From Nocardia bovistercoris (GTDB lineage Bacteria; Actinomycetota; Actinomycetes; Mycobacteriales; Mycobacteriaceae), in contig NZ_JADMLG010000001.1 in NCBI RefSeq assembly GCF_015674855.1, positions 423,985 through 487,984 on the forward strand: 64,000 nt of DNA. Direction: 5' to 3'. Below, piece by piece: positions 7,974 through 15,297 of the stretch. The notes under the pieces are model-generated. The model was not told the origin of the DNA and did no database searches. It saw only the letters and a program-made list of their open reading frames with translations. The number at the start of each line of letters is the position of its first letter. The stretch's first letter is position 1. A program made the position numbers and the translations under genes.

Positions 7974-9620
7974 TCAGGCGGCCCAGCGTTCGATGTCCTC
8001 GCCGGTGATGGCCTCCACCAAGGCCGAGACCAGCAACTCGGCCACCGGGGGTGTGACGGCGTTGCCGTATTGGCGGACTCGTTCGCGTTTGTTGCCCAGC
8101 ACGGTGTAGCCGGTGGTGAAGGCCATCGCGCGCCCGATCTCGTGGGGTTGCAGCATCCGGAACCGCACGTCCTCGACCAGGGCGGTGTTCGTCTCCTCGA
8201 CCAGGGCGAACCGGTCGCGGGTCGACTGGGTACCCATCGGCTGATCCACCGGCCTGGCCGCACCGGTGCCGTAGTAGGGCAGCAACAACGAATCCCGCAC
8301 CAGCGGCGGCAGACCGGCGGGCACGACCAGGCCGTACCGCTCGCTACCGGCGCTCACCGTCGCGTCCGCCGAGCGCACGCCGCCGCTACCGCTGTGGGGT
8401 TCGGCCGTGAACGGCAAGAACGCCACCGCCGTTTCCGCTCTTGTGGTTCGGGCGCGCTCCGGGAGCGTGACCGGGGCGGCGGCTCCGCCGTCGCGGCCCT
8501 CCGCCTCCGCGTTCGGAGGCGGGGATACCAGGGCGTGGTTGGAGCCGTCGGCCACGATCGTGGCCAGCTGCTCGTGTACCCCGATCGTGCGCGGGCGGCC
8601 TGAGCGCAGTAGGGCGAGGAACGGTTGGGGAATCAGGAGCGCGTCGTTCTCGCGGGTCGTGCGCGCCGACAACGGCACCGTCACCGGCGACGGGTCCACC
8701 CGCCAGGTTCCGCCCGCGGGGACCATCAACGGCTGCGGGACCGCGTATCGGGCCAGCCCGATCCGGATGCGTTCCATGGTCTTCTCGGCCAACGGCCGCT
8801 CCCGGTCCCCGATCCGTTCTCCCTCGATGGTCCAGTCGATCGCGGCGGCGGCCGGTAACGCGGGCGGCTCGACCACCGCGTTGCGGCAGCGCACCCTCGG
8901 GCACCGATACACGTACTGCTGGCGGTAGCGGCCCATATCCGCGCCCTCGGTCTTGAACACCTGCATCGCCGCCACCCACGCTTGGCACCGCGCGCAATAC
9001 GCCTGTGGACGCAACCATTTCGACCAGTCCGGCTCCCGCCCCAAACTCGTGTCCCAGTACGCGACGTACAGCCGGTCTCGGGACTGTGGGGCGACCGGGG
9101 TCCGCGCGGTTTGGGCGTGCATGGAGTTCAACGCGATCACCCGCACCCGATAGCCCAGCGCGCGGATCTCGCCGAGCCAGCGGTCCCACTGATCCCACGC
9201 GCGGACCTCGATCACGTTCTCGACCACCCCGGCGCGGACCTTGCCGCCGCGGGCGATCACCCCGCGCAGATACATCGGCACCTCTTCCATCAACGCTCGC
9301 GAACGATCCGCCTCGGCATCGCGTGGGGTGTCGAACAAATCGGGCTGCATCGTGTTGTGGAAGTCGCGGGACCTGCCCCGCGCCGAGGACCATTGCGGGC
9401 ACTCCGGGGAAGCCCAGAACAGATCCGCCACCGGCCACCGCGCCACCGGGGCCTCCCGGATATCGCCGAGGTGGTGGTCGGTGTCGGGGAAATTCGCCGC
9501 GTGGGTCTCGATCGCGCGCGCCCAATGGTTCGCCGCCCGCGTCACCCGGACCCCGGGCACCGAATGCGCGCCCTGACTCGAACCGCCCGCACCGCAGAAC
9601 CAATCCATCAATTCCAACAT
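7974..9620 (-). CDS. DNA (cytosine-5-)-methyltransferase, orphan-looking
   Basis: This 548-residue protein has the ordered C5-MTase motifs: I DWFCGAGG (residues 6-13), IV ASPECPQWS with nucleophile Cys74, VI ENV (135-137), VIII QSRDR (179-183) and X YGNAVTPPVAELL near 518-530. A four-cysteine cluster (Cys209, 212, 240, 245) makes an inserted zinc-binding-like region between VIII and the target-recognition part, which is longer than usual. Start ATG 9618-9620 is preferred because MLELMDWFCGAGG is the normal domain start and GAGGGAG precedes it. No restriction endonuclease or Vsr gene is adjacent, so it may protect the element from host restriction or control expression. Motif IV with PEC rather than PPC recalls phage enzymes. 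Confidence 0.9.
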   Translation of the reverse strand: MLELMDWFCGAGGSSQGAHSVPGVRVTRAANHWARAIETHAANFPDTDHHLGDIREAPVARWPVADLFWASPECPQWSSARGRSRDFHNTMQPDLFDTPRDAEADRSRALMEEVPMYLRGVIARGGKVRAGVVENVIEVRAWDQWDRWLGEIRALGYRVRVIALNSMHAQTARTPVAPQSRDRLYVAYWDTSLGREPDWSKWLRPQAYCARCQAWVAAMQVFKTEGADMGRYRQQYVYRCPRVRCRNAVVEPPALPAAAAIDWTIEGERIGDRERPLAEKTMERIRIGLARYAVPQPLMVPAGGTWRVDPSPVTVPLSARTTRENDALLIPQPFLALLRSGRPRTIGVHEQLATIVADGSNHALVSPPPNAEAEGRDGGAAAPVTLPERARTTRAETAVAFLPFTAEPHSGSGGVRSADATVSAGSERYGLVVPAGLPPLVRDSLLLPYYGTGAARPVDQPMGTQSTRDRFALVEETNTALVEDVRFRMLQPHEIGRAMAFTTGYTVLGNKRERVRQYGNAVTPPVAELLVSALVEAITGEDIERWAA

Positions 9621-9764
9621 CGTCGCTGTTCTCCCTCTCGGATTCGTGGACGAGGAATCGGTGGTGCGGTGTCCTGCCACACCACCGATTCTATTCACTA
9701 GTTTACCCGTTATTGCGTGTGTTCTCGAGGGCCGAAATCGGGCTCGAACCCCGTTGAAGTTGTT

Positions 9765-9795
9765 GCGTAGGAATCAATCCGGTTGATGCCTACGC
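9765..9795. promoter_or_regulatory. imperfect palindrome upstream of the methyltransferase
   Basis: GCGTAGGAATCAA (9765-9777) and TTGATGCCTACGC (9783-9795) are inverted repeats with one mismatch and a 5-bp spacer. The TTGATGC half-site recurs at 10989, 11077 and 11112, suggesting an operator shared by the left-half genes. Confidence 0.5.
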
Positions 9796-9913
9796 ATCAC
9801 CCCCGTCCGTCTCGGCCACGGCAAGGTCTGCCCACCCCGCACGGGATCGGTTCGGCCTGATCGCGCGCGGCGCCGGCGACGATCGGCCGGGCCGTTCGGC
9901 GACGAGGACGTGG

Positions 9914-10153
9914 TCACTGGATGGACGGGGCGACCAGTGGCACCGACAGCCAGACGTAGGCGGGGCCGTACGTGGGGTTGTAGTACTCGGCGGTGTAGGC
10001 GGCGGCGCGCGCTTCGGCGTCGGCGGCGGTGCCGCGCACCACTTCCACCGGTACCCGGTCGGCGGGATCTCCTACCGCGATCACCCATACCTGCGTGGGG
10101 TCGGTGAGCACCTCGGCGGGCAGGGTCAGCGGGGCGGGTGTGTTCTCGGTCAT
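9914..10153 (-). CDS. hypothetical 79-residue protein
   Basis: The frame (MTENTPAPLTLPAEVLTDPTQ...) is acidic and ends with a hydrophobic patch (AYVWLSVPLVAPSIQ). I do not recognise the family. Its ATG overlaps the stop of the 42-codon frame upstream (ATGA at 10150-10153), which itself overlaps the SprT-like gene the same way, so it is very likely translated as part of that operon. A surface-exposed alpha/beta mini-domain is possible (WVIAVGD and PVEVVRG look like strands), but no function is offered. Confidence 0.6.
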   Translation of the reverse strand: MTENTPAPLTLPAEVLTDPTQVWVIAVGDPADRVPVEVVRGTAADAEARAAAYTAEYYNPTYGPAYVWLSVPLVAPSIQ

Positions 10154-10278
10154 CGGTGGGTCCTTGTCGTGTCGGGGACGGCCACGCCGTCCCGGTCAAT
10201 GGGGTCGATCTCGTCGTAGCTGGCGGGGTCGCGGTTGTCGGCGGTGGTGGACATGGGGGCCACTGGCGGACGCGTCAT
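10150..10278 (-). CDS. possible 42-residue linker gene in the SprT operon
   Basis: A short acidic frame starts MTRPPVAPMSTTADNRD and is linked by ATGA overlaps both to the SprT-like gene before it (stop 10275-10277, start 10278) and to the 79-residue gene after it. The double coupling is the only evidence; composition looks disordered. It may simply carry ribosomes between its neighbours. Confidence 0.4.
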   Translation of the reverse strand: MTRPPVAPMSTTADNRDPASYDEIDPIDRDGVAVPDTTRTHR

Positions 10279-10961
10279 GCCGCTTCCGCCTCGACCACGG
10301 CGAACGCTTGGCCGCACACCCCGCACAGGATCGGTCCGGCCTCGATCGTGCGCTGCGCGGCCCGCACCCGGCGTACCGGATCGCACCCGCAGACCAAGGC
10401 GCGTCCGTTGCGCGGAGCGCGGTCCTGGCCCTCTCCCTCGGGGGCGGCTGTTCCTTTCGGTGTCCCCGGAGCCGGATCGTGTTCGTTGCGGCGGTGCGCG
10501 ATCAACACTTTCGACAGCGCGTCGATCTGGCGGCGGTAGCGTGCGGCGACCTCGTCGGGCACGGTGGTGTCGGTCCAACCTCGGTGGCCATCGCGGGCGA
10601 CGGCGAGTCCGAGTTCCTCGGCGATCTTCCTGTATCGCCCGTTGTGGTAGGCACCGCCCCGGCTCACGTCCTGGATATCGCGTGTCCGCGCGATGCCGTG
10701 CGCGGCCTCGTGCAACAGGGTGCCGAACACATCGCGGGCGCCGAAGGCGAACCCTTCCCCGCCGACGAACAACTCCGGCATCCAGTCCGTGCCGCGCACC
10801 CAGCGGTCCGGCCCGAAATGCCCCAGCCGCAGCGCCCGCGGTGAACCGGCCGAACCCGACGCCATCGTCACCACCACATCGGGTACGTCCGGATGAGCGG
10901 CGCGGATCGCCGCCCACGCCTGCTCGATCGCCACGACTACGGTTCCCGCGAATCGGCTCAC
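10275..10961 (-). CDS. SprT-like zinc metallopeptidase domain protein
   Basis: This 228-residue protein carries the HExxH zinc motif as HEAAH (residues 84-88) in TLLHEAAHGIARTRDIQDVSRGG, followed by YHNGRYRKIAEELGL, which is the usual layout of SprT/Spartan-like domains. Two CxC/CxxC pairs near residues 190 and 213-216 suggest a C-terminal zinc ribbon, also typical. Spartan relatives cleave DNA-bound proteins; in actinobacterial mobile elements the role is unproven but could include removing protein-DNA adducts during transfer or attacking host DNA-binding proteins. It is the first gene of a coupled three-gene operon reading away from the non-coding region at 11 kb. Confidence 0.75.
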   Translation of the reverse strand: MSRFAGTVVVAIEQAWAAIRAAHPDVPDVVVTMASGSAGSPRALRLGHFGPDRWVRGTDWMPELFVGGEGFAFGARDVFGTLLHEAAHGIARTRDIQDVSRGGAYHNGRYRKIAEELGLAVARDGHRGWTDTTVPDEVAARYRRQIDALSKVLIAHRRNEHDPAPGTPKGTAAPEGEGQDRAPRNGRALVCGCDPVRRVRAAQRTIEAGPILCGVCGQAFAVVEAEAA

Positions 10962-11057
10962 AATCGACCTCCCCAGGTTGAGCCTTATGCATCAATATTA
11001 GCACGAAAATACCTGTCTAGCAGCACTTTTCATGCTGCCCGCCACATTGATGTCGGC

Positions 11058-11089
11058 GCATATGCATAAAGATCTCTTGATGCATATGC
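11058..11089. repeat. inverted repeat with GCATATGCAT arms
   Basis: GCATATGCAT (11058-11067) and ATGCATATGC (11080-11089) are perfect inverted arms around a 12-bp spacer in an AT-rich patch about 100 bp upstream of the SprT-like start. Likely an operator; it overlaps a TTGATGC half-site. Confidence 0.6.
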
Positions 11090-11151
11090 CTCAATCCGCT
11101 CCTACGACTACGCATCAACCATCCGATGCCCGCATGCCCCCACCCCTCCCT

Positions 11152-11318
11152 CTTGTGGTCCATCCACAGCCCTCGCGACCCGCACACGCCCCGACCTACC
11201 CAGCCACTTCCCCAACCCGCGTGCCCTATACGCGACATCCGCTCCCAACCCAGCCACGCTCCCAACCCCTACTTGTGGTCCTCCCTTCCCCTTGTGGTCT
11301 CCCTCCCCCCTTGTGGTC
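11152..11318 (+). repeat. four CTTGTGGTC direct repeats
   Basis: Exact copies stand at 11152-11160, 11272-11280, 11291-11299 and 11310-11318, each flanked by C-rich runs. The last three are 19 bp apart, about two helical turns. Iteron-like binding sites for a replication or transfer protein are possible. Confidence 0.6.
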
Positions 11319-11348
11319 ATCTCTTGTCTCTTCGTTCTTCCGTCCTTT

Positions 11349-11449
11349 GTGTTTTGTGTTGCCTGCTGCCCTGCCCGGCCGTCACTCTCTAGAAACAGCG
11401 AAGCGCTAGAGAGTGACGGCCGGGCAGGGCAGCAGGCGGCACAAAACAC
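11349..11449. repeat. large inverted repeat, 44-bp arms, 13-nt loop
   Basis: The arms 11349-11392 and 11406-11449 match at 42 of 44 positions, the two mismatches being adjacent at positions 11-12 of the arm. The loop is AAACAGCGAAGCG. It lies between two divergent operons and so does not terminate either of them. A cruciform or single-strand hairpin for replication or transfer is the likeliest reading. Confidence 0.85.
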
Positions 11450-11478
11450 CCAGCTCACACCCCGTGTGAGCGACACCC

Positions 11479-11561
11479 TGCCGGGACAGTGCCGGGACTT
11501 GGAAATCCCGGCAGAGTCCCGGCACTGTCCCGGCAGAGTCCCGGCACAATCCCGGCAGAAA
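11479..11561. repeat. 11-bp-period CCCGGCA array (7 copies)
   Basis: Five direct copies begin at 11507, 11518, 11529, 11540 and 11551 (CCCGGCA plus four variable bases), and two inverted TGCCGGG copies lie at 11479-11485 and 11490-11496, also 11 bp apart. An exact 11-bp period puts all sites on one face of the helix, as expected for cooperative binding. The array resembles in design the short direct repeats of clt loci bound by TraB translocases in Streptomyces plasmids; alternatively it is an operator for the next operon. Confidence 0.8.
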
Positions 11562-11659
11562 TCAGCCACCCCGAACCGCTTTCGGCGCTGCCTGCGGCGT
11601 GTCGGGGTGTGTTGTGTGGTGGGGTGTAGCGGTCGAAGTCCGATAACGATGGGTGGAAT

Positions 11660-12004
11660 ATGGATATCGAGTTGAGCGACGCCGTCGCCGCACTGCGCGA
11701 CGAACTGCTGGCCGCGGCGGCCAAAGGCGCCGGTGCGGGAGTGGAGTTCGTGGTCGGGCCGATCGAGTTGTCCTTCGAGGTCGAACTGCGCGCCGACGCG
11801 AAGGTGAAAGGCAAGTTCACCGCGTGGGTGGTGACCGGTGAAGCCGAAGCCGGTGGTTCACGCGCCCGTCGACAGAAGGTGTCGTTGACGTTGAACCCGC
11901 AAATGCCCGGTGGCGGTGACGTCCGGGTCGGCAGCCACCGCACCACCAACGGCGATGCGGGCGAAACCGATTCGGGTGCGGTGCCTGGCCATATCGGTCG
12001 CTGA
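11660..12004 (+). CDS. Trypco2-like (trypsin-co-occurring domain) protein
   Basis: This 114-residue protein reads MDIELSDAVAALRDELLAAA, then VEFVVGPIELSFEVELRADAKVKGKFTAWVV, then RRQKVSLTLNP. This is the characteristic pattern of the trypsin-co-occurring domain 2 family: an N-terminal helix, a GPIEL-x-F-x-V strand core and a VxLTL-P end. The family is named for genomic association with trypsin-like proteases in nucleotide-dependent conflict systems, and the next gene, 74 bp downstream, indeed begins with a trypsin-like domain. It probably acts as partner, substrate or regulator of that protease; the mechanism is not known to me. The C-terminal 35 residues look disordered. Confidence 0.75.
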   Translation: MDIELSDAVAALRDELLAAAAKGAGAGVEFVVGPIELSFEVELRADAKVKGKFTAWVVTGEAEAGGSRARRQKVSLTLNPQMPGGGDVRVGSHRTTNGDAGETDSGAVPGHIGR

Positions 12005-12078
12005 CCGAAGCAGAACATCATCCCTCGCCCGCCCACAGGGTTCGGGGGATCACGTGCGATAAGGGGAGGTAGGTCGGG

Positions 12079-15000
12079 GTGGAGCGGGACCAGGTTGTCG
12101 GTGTGCGCGGTGGGAGTGAGGGTTCGGGGTATCTGATCGCGCCCACCCTCGTGCTGACCTCTGCCCACGTCGTCCCCGAAACGGGTGGGGCGGTGACGGT
12201 AACCCAACCCGCCCGCACCACCACCTACACCGCGGTCGTGGTGTGGCGTGGCACCCCCGACGGGAAGGACGACGCCGCCCTGGTCCAGGTCACCGACCCG
12301 GCGTGGCCGGTCCTACCGATCGAGCCGATCGTGTGGGGGCGCACCGTCACCTACCAGCCCGGCATTCCCTGCCGGTCCTGGGGATTCCCGGACTTCGTGC
12401 AACGCCGGCATCAGCCCGTCGATATGGAACAACCCCGCGGCACCCTCAACCCCGGCGACCGCTACAGCACCGACACCTACGTCCTACACCTCGACACCCA
12501 CCCTCCGACCACCATGCCCGACGGCGGATCACCCTGGGCGGGCATGTCAGGAGCGGCGGTGTTCTGCGGCGCCCTGCTGACCGGCGTGGTCGCGGTCGAT
12601 CCCGCCCACCGCGACCACGCCGCCCTCGAAGCCGTCCCCGCCTACGTCCTGCTCACCAACCCCGACTTCCGGACCGCGGTCGAGGACAACGCGGGTGAGG
12701 GCTGGTTGCGGTGTGAACCGGTCGAGTTGCAGGAGTTGATGGACCGACAATCGCCCCTGCACATGACCACCACCATCGCCACACCCGCCTCGTTGTTGAC
12801 CGCACGCCGTGCGGTGGTGCCCTTCCACGGCCGCACCGATCTCCTGCGAAAACTCCACACTTGGGCTACCGAACCCGGATTGGGAGTATGGCTGCTGTAC
12901 GGGCGCGGCGGCCAAGGCAAGACCCGCCTCGCGCACTACTTCGGCGAAATTCTCACCACCAGTGGATGGGCGGTGGTGTGGCTGGATCCCGCCGCCACCG
13001 ACCAATTGCGGGTCCTGGCCCAAGTGCGGGTACCGCTGCTGGTGGTCATCGACTACGCCGAGACCCGCCCCGACCAACTACGTGCCCTGCTCACCCATCT
13101 CTCCCGTCTGCGCACCGACCGGGTGGTGAAAGTGTTGCTGCTGGCCCGCACCATCGATTCGTGGTGGCCACAGCTGGCCACCGGCACCACCGACACCGTC
13201 ACCGACATCCTCGACACCACCCACCTGCACGAACTCACCGCCCTGGACGCCAGCAGCGAGGAACGCCACGACTCGTACCGGAGCGCGGTCCGCGCGTTCG
13301 GTCAGGCACTACCGGGCTTGCGCCACACCGGGCTCCCCGACCCCACCGCTGCGGTTGAGACACTGACCGCGGCCGTACCGGCGGGGTTGGAGGCGGATAC
13401 CACGGTGTTGGGGGTGCAGATGCGGGCCTTGGTCGACCTCCTGGACACAACCAACCGGACACCGAACGCAGGTGGAGGTTTGGAGCGGCGGGTGTTGGTC
13501 CACGAACGCAGCTACTGGCGCAGGACCGCCCAGGCACGCGGCCTGACACCACAATGGCCACTCGAAACCCTCACCGACGCCGTCGCCGCTACCGCCGTCC
13601 TCGCACCCACCACCCCCACCGACATCGAAAACTGCGTCCGACGGATCCCGGAGTTCACCGACCAGGCCCAGATCACCATCACCATGCTGCGGGACTGGTT
13701 GATGAGCCTCTACCCCGGCCAACACCCCGGCGTGTTCGCCGGTTTGGCGCCCGACCGGCTCGCCGAACACCTCATCGGTGACCTGCTCACCGACACCTCT
13801 CGCCCCACCGTCATCGACGCCCTCGCCCCGACCACCAGTGAGGGTGAGGCCGAGCACCTGCTCACCGTCTGCACCCGCGCCACCACCCACCCCGACCTCC
13901 CCGAGGTCGGTGACCGGCTCACCCGGCTCTGCCTCGACCACCCCGACACCCTCCTGTTCCCCGCACTACGGGTGGCGACCCAAGTCGAAACACCCACACC
14001 ACTGCTGAACGCACTCGACCAGATCGCCACCCACCCGACAACCAGCACCGACACCCTGAAAAGCCTGCACGACCGCATCCCGACGTCCACACTCGTGCTG
14101 GCCCGTACCGCGGTCACCATCGCCCGCGCAATCGCCGACCACCACCGCACCACCGACGACCTCACCGAGTCCGACCAGGCGCAACTCGCACAAGCCGTGA
14201 ACAACCTCGCCATCCGACTGGGCGCGGTCGGGCGACCCGAGGAAGCACTACGCGCCGCCACCGAAGCCGTCGACCTCTACCGCACCCTCGCCACCACCAA
14301 CCCCGACGCCCACCTCCCCAACCTCGCCATGAGCGTGAACAACCTCGCCGCCGATTTGGCCGACGCCGGACAGCACGAGGAAGCACTACGCGCCGCCACC
14401 GAAGCCGTCGACCTCTACCGCATCCTCGCCACCACCAACCCCGACGCCCACCTCCCCAACCTCGCCGGAAGCGTGAACAACCTCGCCGTCCGCCTGGCCG
14501 ACGCCGGACAGCACGAGGAAGCACTACGCGCCGCCACCGAAGCCGTCGACCTCTACCGCACCCTCACCACCACCAACCCCGACGCCCACCTCCCCAACCT
14601 CGCCGGAAGCGTGAACAACCTCGCCAACCGCCTGGCCGACGCCGGACAGCACGAGGAAGCACTACGCGCCGCCACCGCAGCCGCCGACATCCGACGACGC
14701 CTCGCCACCACCAACCCCGACGCCCACCTCCCCGACCTCGCCATGAGCGTGAACAACCTCGCCGTCCGGCTGGCCACGGCCGGACAGCACGAGGAAGCAC
14801 TACGCGCCGCCACCGAAGCCGTCGACCTCTACCGCACCCTCGCCACCACCAACCCCGACGCCCACCTCCCCAACCTCGCCACCAGCATGAACAACCTCGC
14901 CGCCGATTTGGCCGACGCCGGACAGCACGAGGAAGCACTACGCGCCGCCACCGAAGCCGTCGACATCCTGACGAAATTCGCTCGATCCGAGCCAGCGGCG

Positions 15001-15126
15001 TTCGGTGAAGCGCTGGAGCGTGCACAGCAGGTACAGACCCTACTTGCCCAGCAAGTCACGCCACAGCTTCCAGCAGTACGAGAGCGCGCGGAAGGCCGCT
15101 TCTCGTGGCTACGCCGACGTGGGTAG
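12079..15126 (+). CDS. trypsin-like protease - P-loop NTPase - TPR fusion (conflict-system effector)
   Basis: The 1015-residue protein has three parts. Residues 1-200 are a chymotrypsin-fold protease with His30 (SAHVV), Asp64 or Asp65 (KDDAALV) and Ser157 (WAGMSGAAV). Residues about 245-650 are a STAND-like NTPase with Walker A YGRGGQGKT (274-282) and Walker B LLVVIDYAE (320-328). Residues about 705-985 are six 46-residue TPR units of the NNLA...EEALRAATEAVDLYR type, encoded by near-identical 138-bp DNA repeats. No signal peptide is present, so it should act in the cytoplasm. GTG start is preceded by GGGGAGGT. By analogy with STAND proteins, the TPRs would sense a trigger and NTP-driven assembly would switch on the protease. 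It probably forms an operon with the Trypco2-like gene. Confidence 0.85.
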   Translation: MERDQVVGVRGGSEGSGYLIAPTLVLTSAHVVPETGGAVTVTQPARTTTYTAVVVWRGTPDGKDDAALVQVTDPAWPVLPIEPIVWGRTVTYQPGIPCRSWGFPDFVQRRHQPVDMEQPRGTLNPGDRYSTDTYVLHLDTHPPTTMPDGGSPWAGMSGAAVFCGALLTGVVAVDPAHRDHAALEAVPAYVLLTNPDFRTAVEDNAGEGWLRCEPVELQELMDRQSPLHMTTTIATPASLLTARRAVVPFHGRTDLLRKLHTWATEPGLGVWLLYGRGGQGKTRLAHYFGEILTTSGWAVVWLDPAATDQLRVLAQVRVPLLVVIDYAETRPDQLRALLTHLSRLRTDRVVKVLLLARTIDSWWPQLATGTTDTVTDILDTTHLHELTALDASSEERHDSYRSAVRAFGQALPGLRHTGLPDPTAAVETLTAAVPAGLEADTTVLGVQMRALVDLLDTTNRTPNAGGGLERRVLVHERSYWRRTAQARGLTPQWPLETLTDAVAATAVLAPTTPTDIENCVRRIPEFTDQAQITITMLRDWLMSLYPGQHPGVFAGLAPDRLAEHLIGDLLTDTSRPTVIDALAPTTSEGEAEHLLTVCTRATTHPDLPEVGDRLTRLCLDHPDTLLFPALRVATQVETPTPLLNALDQIATHPTTSTDTLKSLHDRIPTSTLVLARTAVTIARAIADHHRTTDDLTESDQAQLAQAVNNLAIRLGAVGRPEEALRAATEAVDLYRTLATTNPDAHLPNLAMSVNNLAADLADAGQHEEALRAATEAVDLYRILATTNPDAHLPNLAGSVNNLAVRLADAGQHEEALRAATEAVDLYRTLTTTNPDAHLPNLAGSVNNLANRLADAGQHEEALRAATAAADIRRRLATTNPDAHLPDLAMSVNNLAVRLATAGQHEEALRAATEAVDLYRTLATTNPDAHLPNLATSMNNLAADLADAGQHEEALRAATEAVDILTKFARSEPAAFGEALERAQQVQTLLAQQVTPQLPAVRERAEGRFSWLRRRG
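14197..15024 (+). repeat. six tandem 138-bp repeats in the TPR region
   Basis: Unit starts GTGAACAACCTCGCC (ATGAAC in the last) occur at 14197, 14335, 14473, 14611, 14749 and 14887, exactly 138 bp apart. Large parts of the units are identical at DNA level, including synonymous positions, so copies arose recently or are kept alike by recombination. Confidence 0.95.
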
Positions 15127-15297
15127 CTCCGCCTCCGGTCCGCACACCGTCCGCAGCCTCACCAACACCTCCCATCGGTCACCAATCTGACCAACGCCAG
15201 ACCTACAGGTCACCGCCACGCCACCAACACAATCCACGCCATCACGACCAGCCGAACACCGGACCTGGTAGTTCGGGACGAAGGGGCGTCTTCGCCA

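Larger units (their letters stand above)
10962..11659. other. repeat-rich non-coding region between the divergent halves
   Basis: About 700 bp separate the leftward SprT operon from the rightward Trypco2 operon. It holds AT-rich inverted repeats (10989-11089), four CTTGTGGTC copies in a pyrimidine-rich tract, a 44-bp-arm inverted repeat and a seven-copy CCCGGCA array. No frame on either strand has protein character. I take it as the element's main cis-acting region for promoters and probably transfer or replication. Confidence 0.7.

Noticed and set aside
7811..8263. N-terminal extension of the double HTH protein to 299 residues
   Set aside because: The first 151 residues are Arg/Pro/Trp-rich shadow sequence within the methyltransferase gene; the HTH text begins at the ATG ending at 7810.
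7974..9620. A full restriction-modification system
   Set aside because: No endonuclease, Vsr or second subunit gene is recognisable on either side of the methyltransferase.
10279..11004. Overlapping 284-residue frame opposite in phase to the SprT-like gene
   Set aside because: Composition is Arg/Gly noise, whereas the SprT-like frame has HEAAH and Cys pairs. Only its last 42 codons are kept because of the double ATGA coupling.
11349..11449. Inverted repeat as terminator or as ends of an insertion sequence
   Set aside because: It lies between divergent starts, not gene ends, and only 13 bases separate the arms, so no transposase gene can lie inside.
11479..11561. Array of CCCGGCA as a CRISPR or REP element
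   Set aside because: Units are 11 bp with 4-bp variable parts, far too short for CRISPR spacers; phased protein-binding sites fit better.
14197..15024. CRISPR array suggested by regular repeats
   Set aside because: The 138-bp units are coding TPR repeats without unique spacers; there are no cas genes in the window.
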